From NCBI RefSeq assembly GCF_000425845.1, contig NZ_AUEF01000001.1:124001-188000 (forward strand): a stretch of DNA of 64,000 bases, read 5' to 3'. Origin of the DNA: Jeotgalicoccus psychrophilus DSM 19085. GTDB lineage: Bacteria > Bacillota > Bacilli > Staphylococcales > Salinicoccaceae. Shown here piece by piece: positions 33,778 to 44,636 of this stretch (position 1 is its first letter; each line of letters begins with the position of its first letter). Both the position numbers and the translations under genes were made by a program. The notes under the pieces are model-generated. The model ran no database searches and was not told where the DNA came from. It saw only the letters and a list, made by a program, of their open reading frames with translations.

Positions 33778-33954
33778 TTACTTGAACTTACGCTTACGCG
33801 CAGCTTCAGATTTCTTCTTGCGTTTTACGCTTGGTTTTTCGTAAAACTCTCTTTTACGTGCTTCTTGAATAGTACCGTTTTTAGAAACTGTACGTTTGAA
33901 ACGACGCAAAGCATCTTCAATTGGTTCGTTTTGCTTAACAACTGTTTTTGACAT
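33778..33954 (-). CDS. rpsU: 30S ribosomal protein S21
   Basis: A 58-residue basic protein of the small subunit platform. [13 protein letters not shown] and [16 protein letters not shown] are diagnostic. The ATG at 33954 has a GGAGGGAGGG site; the nine extra codons of the longer frame are not part of S21. It has its own promoter with a 5' terminal hairpin and a strong terminator, so it is monocistronic here. In Bacillus yqeY follows it; that gene is absent. Confidence 0.97.
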   Translation of the reverse strand: MSKTVVKQNEPIEDALRRFKRTVSKNGTIQEARKREFYEKPSVKRKKKSEAARKRKFK

Positions 33955-33992
33955 TTGTTTTCCCTCCCTCCGATAATGCAAAAGGCTAATTC

Positions 33993-34048
33993 ACATAGTC
34001 TATACTATGTACTTTAATATTATAATATATTACATTGTTTTCAGTCAA
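33993..34048 (-). promoter_or_regulatory. rpsU promoter and 5' leader hairpin
   Basis: Minus strand TTGACT (34043-34048) and TATAAT (34019-34024) with an 18-bp spacer. The expected start near 34012 is followed at once by an inverted repeat ACATAGT/ACTATGT (34004-34010 with 33993-33999), which would place a stem-loop at the very 5' end of the mRNA and could stabilise it. Confidence 0.75.
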
Positions 34049-34055
34049 CTGAAAT

Positions 34056-34721
34056 TTAATAATCGCTGTCTGAAATTGCACCGTTAACGATAGCAATACC
34101 GCTTGATGCGCCGATTCTTGTCGCACCGACTTCGATCATCTTCATCGCGTCTTCACTTGAGCGTACACCGCCGCTTGCTTTAACGCCCATATCTTCGCCT
34201 ACTGTCAGACGCATTAATGCTACAGCTTCAACAGTTGCGCCGCCGCCGTTAAATCCTGTAGAAGTTTTAACAAAATCTGCTCCTGCTTCTTTGGCTAACT
34301 TTGATACAGTTACGATTTCATCTTCAGTAAGAAGTGAAGATTCAATAATTACTTTTACAAGTGCTTCTTTGTTCGCAGCATCTACAACGCTTTTAATATC
34401 TTCTTTTACGTAATCAAGGCTGCCTGCTTTAAGCTGGCCGATATTAATTACCATATCCACTTCATCCGCACCATTTGAAATCGCATCTTTTGTTTCGAAT
34501 GCTTTTACTTCAGAAGTTGCTGCACCGTGAGGGAAGCCTATTACTGTACAAACTTTAACTTCGCTATCAGCAAGTTTTTCAGCTGCAGTTTTAACCCATG
34601 CAGGCTGAATGCAGACACTGAAGAAACCATGTTCATGTGCTTCTTCACATAGTACTGTAATTTCTTTGTCAGTAACTTCCGGTTTTAGTAATGTATGGTC
34701 AATATACTTTGCTACGTTCAT
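34056..34721 (-). CDS. deoC: Deoxyribose-phosphate aldolase
   Basis: A 221-residue class I aldolase cleaving 2-deoxyribose-5-phosphate to glyceraldehyde-3-phosphate and acetaldehyde in deoxynucleoside catabolism. The catalytic residues are in [10 protein letters not shown] (Asp), [10 protein letters not shown] and the Schiff-base lysine in DFVKTSTGF near 150; KASGGVRS supplies the second lysine. It occupies the place between rsmE and rpsU that mtaB holds in B. subtilis. Confidence 0.97.
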   Translation of the reverse strand: MNVAKYIDHTLLKPEVTDKEITVLCEEAHEHGFFSVCIQPAWVKTAAEKLADSEVKVCTVIGFPHGAATSEVKAFETKDAISNGADEVDMVINIGQLKAGSLDYVKEDIKSVVDAANKEALVKVIIESSLLTEDEIVTVSKLAKEAGADFVKTSTGFNGGGATVEAVALMRLTVGEDMGVKASGGVRSSEDAMKMIEVGATRIGASSGIAIVNGAISDSDY

Positions 34722-34773
34722 TTAAATGACACTCCCAATAATTTATATTCCTTGTAATAATAGCATAAACAAT

Positions 34774-35490
34774 CTATTCATAGTAGCTCCCAATTACAGA
34801 AAGTGCATACAGCGGCGCTGTTTCCGCTCTTAATATTCTGCGTCCGAGCGCAACATTTTCATATGACTTAAATATTTCAGCCTCGTTTTCAGAAAAACCG
34901 CCCTCGGGTCCGAATACAACCGCAATCGTCTGTGCATCAGAACGACTGAGGACATCTTTAATTGATCGGCCGGTGAGATTATTATCTTCATATGCAAATA
35001 ACACGACATCATATATTTCAAAATCAATTGATTTCAATGTTTCTGCAAATGAAATCTCAGGTATTTTAGTACGTCTGCTCTGTTCTGCAGCTTCCCTGGC
35101 AATTTTTTCATAGCGTGTACGCCTGCTGTCTTCTTTTTTTGCATTCAGTTTTACGACACTGCGCTCGGCTTTATACAACACAAATTCATGTGCACCGAGC
35201 TCAGTGGATTTCTGAATCACAACGTCCATCTTGTCGCCTTTTAACAATGGCGAATACAGAGTAATATTTACCGGAAGCTCAACTTCACTCTCTATTTTCT
35301 CTATAACTTTATAGGTCACGGGCTCCAGTTCAGTCAGCTTGACAAGATAAGCACTGCCCCTCTTGTCAACAACGTTAAATTCATCATCAACTTTTGCACG
35401 CATCACATTTTTAATGTGATGTATGTGCTCTGTGTCCATGACAAAAGTCTCATTAATCGATACTGTTTCTTCGATAAAATAACGCTGCAT
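34774..35490 (-). CDS. rsmE: 16S rRNA m3U1498 methyltransferase RsmE
   Basis: A 238-residue SPOUT-class methyltransferase. An N-terminal PUA-like domain (1-70, with HIKNVMRAK) is followed by the knotted catalytic domain with VVFGPEGGFSENE near 195 and ALGRRILRAETAPLYAL near 215. It overlaps prmA by one base (ATG within the stop region), part of dnaJ-prmA-rsmE. Confidence 0.95.
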   Translation of the reverse strand: MQRYFIEETVSINETFVMDTEHIHHIKNVMRAKVDDEFNVVDKRGSAYLVKLTELEPVTYKVIEKIESEVELPVNITLYSPLLKGDKMDVVIQKSTELGAHEFVLYKAERSVVKLNAKKEDSRRTRYEKIAREAAEQSRRTKIPEISFAETLKSIDFEIYDVVLFAYEDNNLTGRSIKDVLSRSDAQTIAVVFGPEGGFSENEAEIFKSYENVALGRRILRAETAPLYALSVIGSYYE

Positions 35491-36425
35491 TATGTCACCT
35501 TCAGAGCTAATATTGCAACCCAGCCATCTTCTTCAAGGACATCCGTAATTGAAAAACCGGCCGCTTTCATATGAGTAATAATCTCATCGCGCTTCTCAAC
35601 GATAATTCCCGACGCGATAAAGCGTCCGTTATCATTCAGCAGTTTATAAGCATCATCGATCATATCACCTATAATGTGAGCGAGAATGTTAGCGACGACA
35701 ACATCGTAATTCTCTGTTTCCTCTTTTAAAAGGTCTGCAGGCATTACTGTAATATCTTCCCCGCAATCGTTTAAAGCAAAGTTCTCTTTAGAAACCTGCA
35801 GCGACAGCTCATCGATATCAGTCGCTTTTATGTTTCTTGCCCCGAGTAAATAAGCACCTATCGCAAGAATACCTGAGCCTGTCCCTACATCGATAACTTT
35901 GTCAGATGGTTTTATAACATCTTCCAGGAAGGTCAGACATAAGCTTGTCGTTGCATGGTCACCCGTGCCGAATGCCATTCCCGGGTCGATTTTAATAACT
36001 TTATCACTGTCGGCAATTTCGACGTCAGCATATTCCCATGAAGGAACGATTAAGAAGTTTCTGCCGACTTTGAAATTATGGAAATATTTTTTCCATTCAT
36101 TTTCCCAGTCCATTTCATCTATTATGCCAGTCTTTATTTCAATTTCTTCTTTATTAGCCAAAGGTGTTTCTTCGATAAATTCTCTGATTTTGTTTATCTG
36201 CTCATCGATATTATAAGTTTCATCAAAATAAACTAATATTCGAATATCGCTGTCCGGATAATCTTTCGGATCCAGACGGAATTTTTCTTCAAAGTTATCA
36301 GTCTTGGATTTCAAAATATCCACGGAATGCTCGATGGATACACCTTTAGCGATTGTATTTAAGAATATCGAAAACTGTTCTTCGTTCTCTTCTTTAGTGC
36401 TGATACTGACTTCCTGCCATTTCAT
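35490..36425 (-). CDS. prmA: Ribosomal protein L11 methyltransferase PrmA
   Basis: A 311-residue SAM-dependent methyltransferase that trimethylates L11. An N-terminal substrate-recognition domain (1-60) is joined to a Rossmann methyltransferase with GMAFGTGDHATT near 145, DVGTGSGILAIGAY near 180 and NILAHII near 245. It follows dnaJ by three bases. Confidence 0.96.
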   Translation of the reverse strand: MKWQEVSISTKEENEEQFSIFLNTIAKGVSIEHSVDILKSKTDNFEEKFRLDPKDYPDSDIRILVYFDETYNIDEQINKIREFIEETPLANKEEIEIKTGIIDEMDWENEWKKYFHNFKVGRNFLIVPSWEYADVEIADSDKVIKIDPGMAFGTGDHATTSLCLTFLEDVIKPSDKVIDVGTGSGILAIGAYLLGARNIKATDIDELSLQVSKENFALNDCGEDITVMPADLLKEETENYDVVVANILAHIIGDMIDDAYKLLNDNGRFIASGIIVEKRDEIITHMKAAGFSITDVLEEDGWVAILALKVT

Positions 36426-36428
36426 AGT

Positions 36429-37550
36429 TTACTCACCTTTAAAGAATCGTTTTGTTTTATCAAAAATATTTTCCTGCTGCTCGCTGATTACTTCACCGTT
36501 AATGTCTGCAAGCTGTTTAAATACTTCGCGTTCCTGTTCTGACAGACGTGTCGGTGTCACAACTGTTACAGTGACATACTGGTCGCCGATGCCGAATCCC
36601 TGAACGTTTTTAACACCTTTTTCTTTCAGTCTGAAGCGTCTGCCGGACTGAGTTCCTGCAGGCACTGTCAGCATAACTGATGAATTGATTGTCGGTACTT
36701 TCAATTCGTCGCCGAGAGCTGCCTGTGCAAATGAAATTTTAAGTTCGTAGTGAATATCATCGCCGTCGCGTGTAAATTTAGCATCCTGCTTAACTCTGAA
36801 GACGATATACAGATCTCCTGCCGGTCCGCCGTTCACACCAGGTTCACCCTCGCCTGATAAACGAATCTGCTGGCCGTTATCGATACCTTCAGGTACTTTA
36901 ACTTCGATATCAACATTTTTCTGAACTGTGCCGTGACCGTTGCACTTATCACATGCATGTTCGATTTCCTGGCCTGTACCGCCGCATGTAGGACATGTGC
37001 GCTGTGTTTGTACACGACCGAACGGCGTGTTTTGTTCCACTGCTACATTACCTGCACCTGAGCATGTTTTACATGTCGATTTTGATGTGCCGGGTTTTGT
37101 ACCCTCTCCGTCACAAACATCACACAGCACATCTTTTTTAATTGTTACAGTTTTAGTCGCTCCGAAAACAGCTTCTTCGAAAGTAACTGTCATTGTATAC
37201 TGCAGATCATCACCTTTTTTAGGTGCATTCGGGTCTCTCTGACCCCCGCCGCCGAAAAATGAACTGAAAATATCTTCAAAGCCGCCAAAGCCGCCGCCTG
37301 AGAATCCACCGCCGCCGCCAAAGCCGCCTTGAGAGTTCATACCTTCATGACCGAAACGGTCGTACTGCGCGCGTTTATTGTCGTCTGAGAGCACTTCATA
37401 TGCTTCAGCAACATCTTTAAATTTTTCATCGGATCCGTCTTTCATATCCGGGTGATATTTTTTCGATAATTTGCGGTAAGCTTTCTTTATTTCTTCTTGT
37501 GTTGCATTTTTATCTAAACCGAGTATTTCATAAAAGTCTCTTTTAGCCAC
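36429..37550 (-). CDS. dnaJ: Chaperone protein DnaJ
   Basis: A 373-residue type I J-protein, cochaperone of DnaK. J domain 1-70 with the HPD triad (KYHPDMKDG), then a Gly/Phe-rich segment (about 75-110), four CxxCxGxG-type zinc repeats between about 140 and 210 and C-terminal substrate-binding domains. The best start is GTG at 37550, six bases after GGAGGGG. A terminator-like hairpin separates it from dnaK. Confidence 0.96.
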   Translation of the reverse strand: MAKRDFYEILGLDKNATQEEIKKAYRKLSKKYHPDMKDGSDEKFKDVAEAYEVLSDDNKRAQYDRFGHEGMNSQGGFGGGGGFSGGGFGGFEDIFSSFFGGGGQRDPNAPKKGDDLQYTMTVTFEEAVFGATKTVTIKKDVLCDVCDGEGTKPGTSKSTCKTCSGAGNVAVEQNTPFGRVQTQRTCPTCGGTGQEIEHACDKCNGHGTVQKNVDIEVKVPEGIDNGQQIRLSGEGEPGVNGGPAGDLYIVFRVKQDAKFTRDGDDIHYELKISFAQAALGDELKVPTINSSVMLTVPAGTQSGRRFRLKEKGVKNVQGFGIGDQYVTVTVVTPTRLSEQEREVFKQLADINGEVISEQQENIFDKTKRFFKGE

Positions 37551-37585
37551 AATTTTCCCCTCCAACAGTCAATATAATACCATTT

Positions 37586-37621
37586 AAAAAAGTCAAAGCC
37601 AATGCGTTTGGCTTTGACTTT
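37586..37621 (-). terminator. Partial terminator between dnaK and dnaJ
   Basis: A stem of about 13 bp (AGTCAAAGCCAA with TTGGCTTTGACT, TGCG-type loop) followed by TTTTTTAAAT on the minus strand. dnaJ has no other evident promoter, so read-through is expected. Confidence 0.85.
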
Positions 37622-37634
37622 GGTGTTGAAGATT

Positions 37635-39485
<1,851 letters not shown>

Positions 39486-39513
39486 TTATATATTCCTCCA
39501 ATTAATTTAAATA

Positions 39514-40131
39514 TTATTCGCTTACTTTAACCATTGTCGGTCTGATGACACGGTCTTTTAATATATAACCTTTTTGGAATTCTTCTATCACGATGTCGCT
39601 CTCTGAATCAGCCGCTTCGGTCATTACTGCCTGATGGAAGTTAGGATCAAATGGTTGATTAAGGGCATCAATCGCTTTAATATCATGTTTTTCCAATGTT
39701 TCAACAAGATTTTTGTACACCATTTCAACACCTTTGTTCAAGGCGATGAAACTTTCGTCTGTACCGTCGATAGCGAGCGCGCGTTCCAGGTTATCAATTA
39801 CCGGAAGTAAGTTTTCAGCAAACTTCTGATCTTTGTACTTGCTGTTCAATTCAGCTTCCTGACGGTTGCGACGTTTAAAGTTTTCAAACTCAGCATAGAG
39901 TTTCAAATACTTATTTTCGCTTTCTTCGACTTGTTCTTTCATAGAAAGAAGTTCGTCTTCTAGTGAAACTTCATCATTTTTCTCAGTTTCTTCCTGTTCT
40001 GGTGTTTCTTCAGCTTCTTCAATTGCTTCCTCTTTAACAATTTCTTCCTGCTCTAGTGTTTCTTCAGCAGTGTTTACTGTTTTTGAAGTTTCGTCAACTG
40101 GCTTTGTTTCTTTTTCTTCTTCGTTAGTCAA
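39514..40131 (-). CDS. grpE: Nucleotide exchange factor GrpE
   Basis: A 205-residue exchange factor for DnaK. Residues 1-65 are extremely acidic (Glu-rich) and probably disordered, a coiled coil spans about 65-115, and the beta-rich head ends QKGYILKDRVIRPTMVKVSE, diagnostic for GrpE. It starts three bases after hrcA. The long acidic extension is larger than in E. coli but common in Firmicutes. Confidence 0.96.
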   Translation of the reverse strand: MTNEEEKETKPVDETSKTVNTAEETLEQEEIVKEEAIEEAEETPEQEETEKNDEVSLEDELLSMKEQVEESENKYLKLYAEFENFKRRNRQEAELNSKYKDQKFAENLLPVIDNLERALAIDGTDESFIALNKGVEMVYKNLVETLEKHDIKAIDALNQPFDPNFHQAVMTEAADSESDIVIEEFQKGYILKDRVIRPTMVKVSE

Positions 40132-40134
40132 TGC

Positions 40135-41103
40135 CTACACTCCTTTTTTAAATGAGTGAAGTAATTTAATAACTTGTTTGTAGCCCATTAATTCCGGACC
40201 GACAACAATTAAATTACCACTCAGTCCAGCGTGCTCAAAATTCGTTGTAATGACTGAAAGTGATTTATAACTTTCATCCAGTTCATCACCGAAGTAAATA
40301 CTCACATCATTTGATGTCAGCTGTTCGACTGACTTATACAGTGCTTCGGATTCGATATCACCATATAAGTGTTCGAGCGTTTCTACTTCAGTTCTCATGT
40401 CCTGCAGTAAATAATTAAACCCAGCATGACCAATCGTCCGTTTCTGTACATCAACAGATGCCATAATTTGTGCAGTCACCTGATTGTACAAATCTCTTAT
40501 TTCCATCGGAACGTGCGCATTGTTCTTTAAAATAACACGCGTGTCACCGAGATTTTTATCGAGCAGCAATTCATTAAAAATGTTGCTTAACTTCTGAAAA
40601 TCATCAATCGTTATATCGCGATTTGTTTTAACAGGCATCTGCCTGATTTCACCGCTGTTTAAAACGATGATTGCAATACTTGCAGTGTCGGTTAAAGGCG
40701 TAATATAAAGACCTTTAACAGTTTCATTATTCGCCACGAGTGAGACCTGAGTCAAATACTTCGTCCGCTCGCTGATCGTCAGTGCAAGCTCATCAGTTAA
40801 ATTTTCTAAATTATCCGTGCCCGAATAAAGTTCAAAGGATTTAGCCGGTGATTGTTCAATATTCAGTTTAAGTTCTTCGATGTAGAATTTCAGAGCCTTT
40901 CTCGACGGCACCCGTCCAGATGACGTATGAGTCTTAATTAAAAAGCCTTCTTTTTCAAGCACTGCCATGTCATTTCTGATTGTAGCGCTCGACACATCGA
41001 AATTATATTTTTCCAATAAATGTTTTGAACTTATGGGTGTCATTACATTTAAGAAATCATCTACGATAAATGTAAGTATGATCTCCTGCCTTTCTGTTAG
41101 CAA
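40135..41103 (-). CDS. hrcA: Heat-inducible repressor HrcA
   Basis: A 322-residue repressor of class I heat-shock genes, stabilised by chaperonin. A winged-helix N-terminus (LTERQEIILTFIVDDFL, then SSATIRNDMAVLEKEGFL) and GAF-like core with the C-terminal GPELMGYKQVIKLLH are characteristic. The start is TTG at 41103 with GAGGTG five to six bases upstream. It is autoregulated by the CIRCE at 41116. Confidence 0.95.
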   Translation of the reverse strand: MLTERQEIILTFIVDDFLNVMTPISSKHLLEKYNFDVSSATIRNDMAVLEKEGFLIKTHTSSGRVPSRKALKFYIEELKLNIEQSPAKSFELYSGTDNLENLTDELALTISERTKYLTQVSLVANNETVKGLYITPLTDTASIAIIVLNSGEIRQMPVKTNRDITIDDFQKLSNIFNELLLDKNLGDTRVILKNNAHVPMEIRDLYNQVTAQIMASVDVQKRTIGHAGFNYLLQDMRTEVETLEHLYGDIESEALYKSVEQLTSNDVSIYFGDELDESYKSLSVITTNFEHAGLSGNLIVVGPELMGYKQVIKLLHSFKKGV

Positions 41104-41115
41104 AGAATCACCTCG

Positions 41116-41175
41116 TTAGCACTCTTCTCTCTTAAGTGCTAATAACAATTTATCAAATAGGTCAAAGAATGTCAA
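41116..41175 (-). promoter_or_regulatory. CIRCE operator and heat-shock operon promoter
   Basis: CIRCE at 41116-41142: half-sites TTAGCACTC and AAGTGCTAA, nine-base spacer, one mismatch between half-sites. Minus-strand promoter TTGACA (41170-41175) and TAAATT (41147-41152), 17 bp apart, immediately upstream, so the operator covers the start of transcription. Confidence 0.95.
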
Positions 41176-41197
41176 CAATTAACCCCATTTTAATTTC

Positions 41198-42310
41198 TTA
41201 TAGTAAAAACTCGACGAAAACATCATTGCCGATCATACGCCCGGCTTCAGTTAAAGATATATAGCCATTCTTTCTCGTGAGCAGTTTTTTTTCTACCAGA
41301 CGCTTAAGTACATCGCCGTAAACAGCATCGACCGGCACGCTGTATTTTTCTAAAAAGCGTGCTTCACTGACACCTTTATTTATACGCAGTCCTAAAAACA
41401 TTTCTTCTTCGAACTTATCATTTTGAGTCAGCAGCAGTTTTTCTTTTACGACCGAGCCGTGTTCGTTCATATTATTAATATAATGATTAACAGGTTTGAT
41501 ATTGTAATATCTTTCGTCTCCGGTGTAGCCGTGACTGCCGGCACCTGCACCGATATACGGTTCGTTCAACCAGTATGTTTTGTTATGCATCGATTCGTAT
41601 TCAGCTTTGGCAAAGTTCGATATCTCATATTGCGGGTAGCCGAGTGCATCCAGACCTGAGATGACTTTATCGTACTTTTCACCTTCTTCAAAGCCACCTG
41701 CAATCGTCATCTTGCCTTGCTTAATTTTATTATAAAACACAGTATGCGGCTCGATAATGAGTGAGTACCACGAAATGTGTTTCGGCTTCAGTTCGTTTAC
41801 GTATTTTAAACTCATATCGATATCTTCAAATGTTTCACCCGGAAGATTGTACATCAGATCAAGCGAGTAATTCGTCAGGCCAATTTTCTCCAGATGGTTA
41901 ACACTTTTAAAAATATCATCAAAGTTATGCGTACGGCCGAGAACTTTTAACAAGTCATTATTAAACGTCTGCACGCCGAGACTGATACGATTCACACCGT
42001 AGTTGTTCAGTACATCGAGTTTTTCAGTCGTCAGTTCATCCGGATTTGCTTCAAACGTGAATTCATCCGTGACGGTAAAATGCTCCGTTATGAACTTTAA
42101 CAGCCTGTCCAGCTGGCTGACTGTCAGAGCCGTCGGTGTTCCGCCGCCGACGTAGATCGTTTTAAGGGTCTCTTTACCGTATGTTTTCAATTCGTTTATG
42201 AGCGCACTAATATAATCATCCACTGGCTGATTTTTAATCAGTACTTTGTTGAAATCGCAATAAGTGCAGATGCGATTGCAAAATGGGATATGGACATACA
42301 TGCTATCCAT
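41198..42310 (-). CDS. hemW: Radical SAM heme chaperone HemW
   Basis: A 370-residue radical SAM protein, formerly called coproporphyrinogen III oxidase-like. The [4Fe-4S] motif is CNRICTYC (C11, C15, C18), followed by YVGGGTPTAL, and a HemN C-terminal domain. Family members bind heme and deliver it to respiratory enzymes rather than oxidising coproporphyrinogen. AGGAGG precedes the ATG. It lies between lepA and hrcA, as in B. subtilis. Confidence 0.94.
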   Translation of the reverse strand: MDSMYVHIPFCNRICTYCDFNKVLIKNQPVDDYISALINELKTYGKETLKTIYVGGGTPTALTVSQLDRLLKFITEHFTVTDEFTFEANPDELTTEKLDVLNNYGVNRISLGVQTFNNDLLKVLGRTHNFDDIFKSVNHLEKIGLTNYSLDLMYNLPGETFEDIDMSLKYVNELKPKHISWYSLIIEPHTVFYNKIKQGKMTIAGGFEEGEKYDKVISGLDALGYPQYEISNFAKAEYESMHNKTYWLNEPYIGAGAGSHGYTGDERYYNIKPVNHYINNMNEHGSVVKEKLLLTQNDKFEEEMFLGLRINKGVSEARFLEKYSVPVDAVYGDVLKRLVEKKLLTRKNGYISLTEAGRMIGNDVFVEFLL

Positions 42311-42321
42311 TAAATTCCTCC

Positions 42322-42357
42322 TAAAATTAGAGGAGAAATCAAATGATTTCTCCTCTT
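42322..42357 (-). terminator. Hairpin between lepA and hemW
   Basis: A perfect 12-bp stem (42329-42340 with 42345-42356), loop AAAT, followed on the minus strand by only AATTTT. Probably an attenuating terminator just in front of the hemW ribosome-binding site. Confidence 0.7.
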
Positions 42358-42364
42358 GGTGTTG

Positions 42365-44188
42365 TTAATCTTCATCCATTTTTAGTACGGCCAGGAAAGC
42401 TTCCTGAGGTATCTCTACGTTACCTACTGCTTTCATTTTCTTCTTACCTTCTTTTTGTTTCTCTAAAAGTTTCTTCTTACGAGTGATATCTCCGCCGTAA
42501 CATTTAGACAGTACATTTTTACCCATCGATTTAATGTTCGTACGGGATACAATTTTCTGGCCGATTGCTGCTTGAATCGGCACTTCAAACTGCTGCCTCG
42601 GGATAATTTTTTTCAGCTTGTCAACGATTGCCTTACCACGGTCATAAGCAAAGTCCTTATGGACGATAAAGCTGAGTGCATCCACTTTTTCAGCATTCAG
42701 CAGAATATCCATCTTCACAAGCTTGGATTCTTTATAGCCGATAAAGTCATAATCAAGTGACGCGTAGCCCTTAGTATGTGATTTAAGCTGATCAAAGAAG
42801 TCGAATACTATTTCAGATAATGGAATTTCATAAATAATGTTTACGCGCACATCATCCAGATAATCCATCGTCATAAAATTACCGCGTTTTCGCTGACACA
42901 GTTCCATTACAGCTCCAACGTAATCGTTTGGCACCATAATTTGTGCTTTAACGTACGGCTCTTCTATGCGTTCAGTTTTTTGCGGATCCGGCATCTGTGC
43001 CGGGTTATCTACTCTGATTGTGCTGCCGTCTGTTAAGTCAACACTGTAAATCACTGAAGGTGCTGTAGCGATTAAATCGATACCGAATTCTCTTTCGATA
43101 CGTTCCTGAACAATTTCCATATGCAAAAGGCCTAAGAATCCTGTACGGAAACCAAACCCTAATGCTTGTGATGTTTCAGGTTCGTACTGAAGTGATGAGT
43201 CATTTAACTCCAGTTTTTCAAGCGCTTCACGTAAATCGTTATACTTTGAAGAATCGATCGGATACATTCCGCAGAATACCATCGGGTTCATCTTTTTGTA
43301 ACCCTGCAGCGCTACTTCAGCCGGATTTTCTGCACCGGTTATCGTGTCACCAACCATTGAATCTCCAACTTTTTTAATCGATGCAGAAATATAACCTACA
43401 TCTCCAACTGTTAATTCATCAACAGCAAGCTGTTTCGGAGTGTTGATACCAACTTCGTTAACTTCGAACTCCTTGCCTGACGACATCATGCGGATTTTAT
43501 CGCCGGCTTTAACTGTTCCGTCGACAATTCTAATCGATGAAATTACGCCGCGGTACGGGTCGAAAACAGAGTCGAAAATAAGGGCTTTTAACGGCGCTTG
43601 TGGATCGCCGTCCGGTGCTGGAACATCTTTAACGATACGTTCAAGAATTGCTTCGATACCGATATTTGCTTTTGCTGATGCGTAAATTGCATCTTCTTTC
43701 GGCAGACCGATAACATCTTCTACTTCAGCTGCGACTCTGTCCGGGTCTGCAGCTGGCAGATCAATTTTGTTAATGACCGGAATAAGTTCCAAATCATTAT
43801 CAAGTGCAAGATAGACGTTTGCGAGCGTCTGCGCTTCAATGCCCTGGGCTGCATCGACAACAAGTACTGCGCCTTCACATGCCGCAAGTGAGCGCGACAC
43901 TTCATAAGTGAAATCGACGTGTCCGGGTGTATCTATTAAGTGGAAAGTATACTCTTCCCCGTCTTCAGCTGTATATTTTAAGCGGACAGCGTTCAGCTTT
44001 ATAGTAATACCGCGTTCTCTTTCAATGTCCATTGAATCTAAAAGCTGCGCTTTCATATCCCGGCCTTCAACCGAGCGTGTGTTTTCCAGTAACCTATCAG
44101 CCAAAGATGACTTACCGTGATCTATATGAGCAATGATAGAGAAGTTCCTTATATTTTCCTGTCTTTTCAAACGTTCCATATTGTTCAT
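42365..44188 (-). CDS. lepA: Elongation factor 4 (LepA)
   Basis: A 607-residue translational GTPase that back-translocates or helps ribosome assembly. G1 is [14 protein letters not shown]3 DTPGHVDF, G4 NKIDLP near 133, then EF-G-like domains and the LepA-specific C-terminal domain ending [15 protein letters not shown]. The ATG at 44188 (MNNMERL) gives 607 residues, the staphylococcal length; the listed frame runs four codons further to a TTG touching the purine-rich site. Confidence 0.97.
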   Translation of the reverse strand: MNNMERLKRQENIRNFSIIAHIDHGKSSLADRLLENTRSVEGRDMKAQLLDSMDIERERGITIKLNAVRLKYTAEDGEEYTFHLIDTPGHVDFTYEVSRSLAACEGAVLVVDAAQGIEAQTLANVYLALDNDLELIPVINKIDLPAADPDRVAAEVEDVIGLPKEDAIYASAKANIGIEAILERIVKDVPAPDGDPQAPLKALIFDSVFDPYRGVISSIRIVDGTVKAGDKIRMMSSGKEFEVNEVGINTPKQLAVDELTVGDVGYISASIKKVGDSMVGDTITGAENPAEVALQGYKKMNPMVFCGMYPIDSSKYNDLREALEKLELNDSSLQYEPETSQALGFGFRTGFLGLLHMEIVQERIEREFGIDLIATAPSVIYSVDLTDGSTIRVDNPAQMPDPQKTERIEEPYVKAQIMVPNDYVGAVMELCQRKRGNFMTMDYLDDVRVNIIYEIPLSEIVFDFFDQLKSHTKGYASLDYDFIGYKESKLVKMDILLNAEKVDALSFIVHKDFAYDRGKAIVDKLKKIIPRQQFEVPIQAAIGQKIVSRTNIKSMGKNVLSKCYGGDITRKKKLLEKQKEGKKKMKAVGNVEIPQEAFLAVLKMDED

Positions 44189-44272
44189 TAAAAAATCCAA
44201 CTCTCTTCATGTTTACAATGTTATAATTATATCAATGCATAGCACTAACTTCAATTCATTTCGGATTGATTA

Positions 44273-44333
44273 TTGCATAATAAGCTTAGATTTGGTAAAA
44301 TATCTGTTGTTGCAATAAAAGTTGTACAACTTT
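44273..44333 (+). promoter_or_regulatory. rpsT promoter and palindromic leader
   Basis: TTGCAT (44273-44278) and TAAAAT (44296-44301) are 17 bp apart. The leader holds a perfect 16-bp palindrome AAAGTTGTACAACTTT (44318-44333) just before the GGAGGTGA ribosome-binding site, so a stem could affect translation of rpsT. Confidence 0.75.
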
Positions 44334-44350
44334 ATGTCGGAGGTGACATT

Positions 44351-44596
44351 ATGCCAAACATTAAATCATCAATCAAACGTGTTAGAACTAGCGAAACTGC
44401 TCAAAGCCTTAACATCGCTCAGAAAAACGCTATGCGTACTGCAGTGAAACAAGCTGAAACTGCTAAGAGTGAAAATGCTGAGAACAAAGCTGAGTTAGTT
44501 TCTAAAGCTGTCAAACTTATTGACAAAGCTACTAAAAGTAACCAGGTTCATGCTAACAAAGCGAGCCGTCTTAAATCAAAATTAATGGCTAACTAA
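44351..44596 (+). CDS. rpsT: 30S ribosomal protein S20
   Basis: An 81-residue, Ala/Lys-rich, all-helical ribosomal protein binding 16S rRNA. MPNIKSSIKRVRTSE and NKASRLKSKLMAN match the family. GGAGGTGA precedes the ATG at 44351; a longer frame to 44273 covers the promoter and is not coding. It is divergent from lepA and convergent with holA, the standard Firmicute arrangement. Confidence 0.97.
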   Translation: MPNIKSSIKRVRTSETAQSLNIAQKNAMRTAVKQAETAKSENAENKAELVSKAVKLIDKATKSNQVHANKASRLKSKLMAN

Positions 44597-44597
44597 T

Positions 44598-44627
44598 AAA
44601 AAAACCTTCTTTATGAAGGTTTTTTTA
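44598..44627. terminator. Bidirectional terminator between rpsT and holA
   Basis: A stem of AAAAAACCTTC with GAAGGTTTTTT around TTTAT, with A7 and T7 on the two sides. Confidence 0.94.
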
Positions 44628-44636
44628 TTTTGCCTT

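Noticed and set aside
33746-33778. Small hairpin after rpsU as a separate terminator
   Set aside because: It has a 13-base loop and no T tract; the strong terminator follows 5 bases later.
44273-44350. N-terminal extension of ribosomal protein S20
   Set aside because: It covers the promoter and leader; the S20 start MPNIKSS has GGAGGTGA in front.
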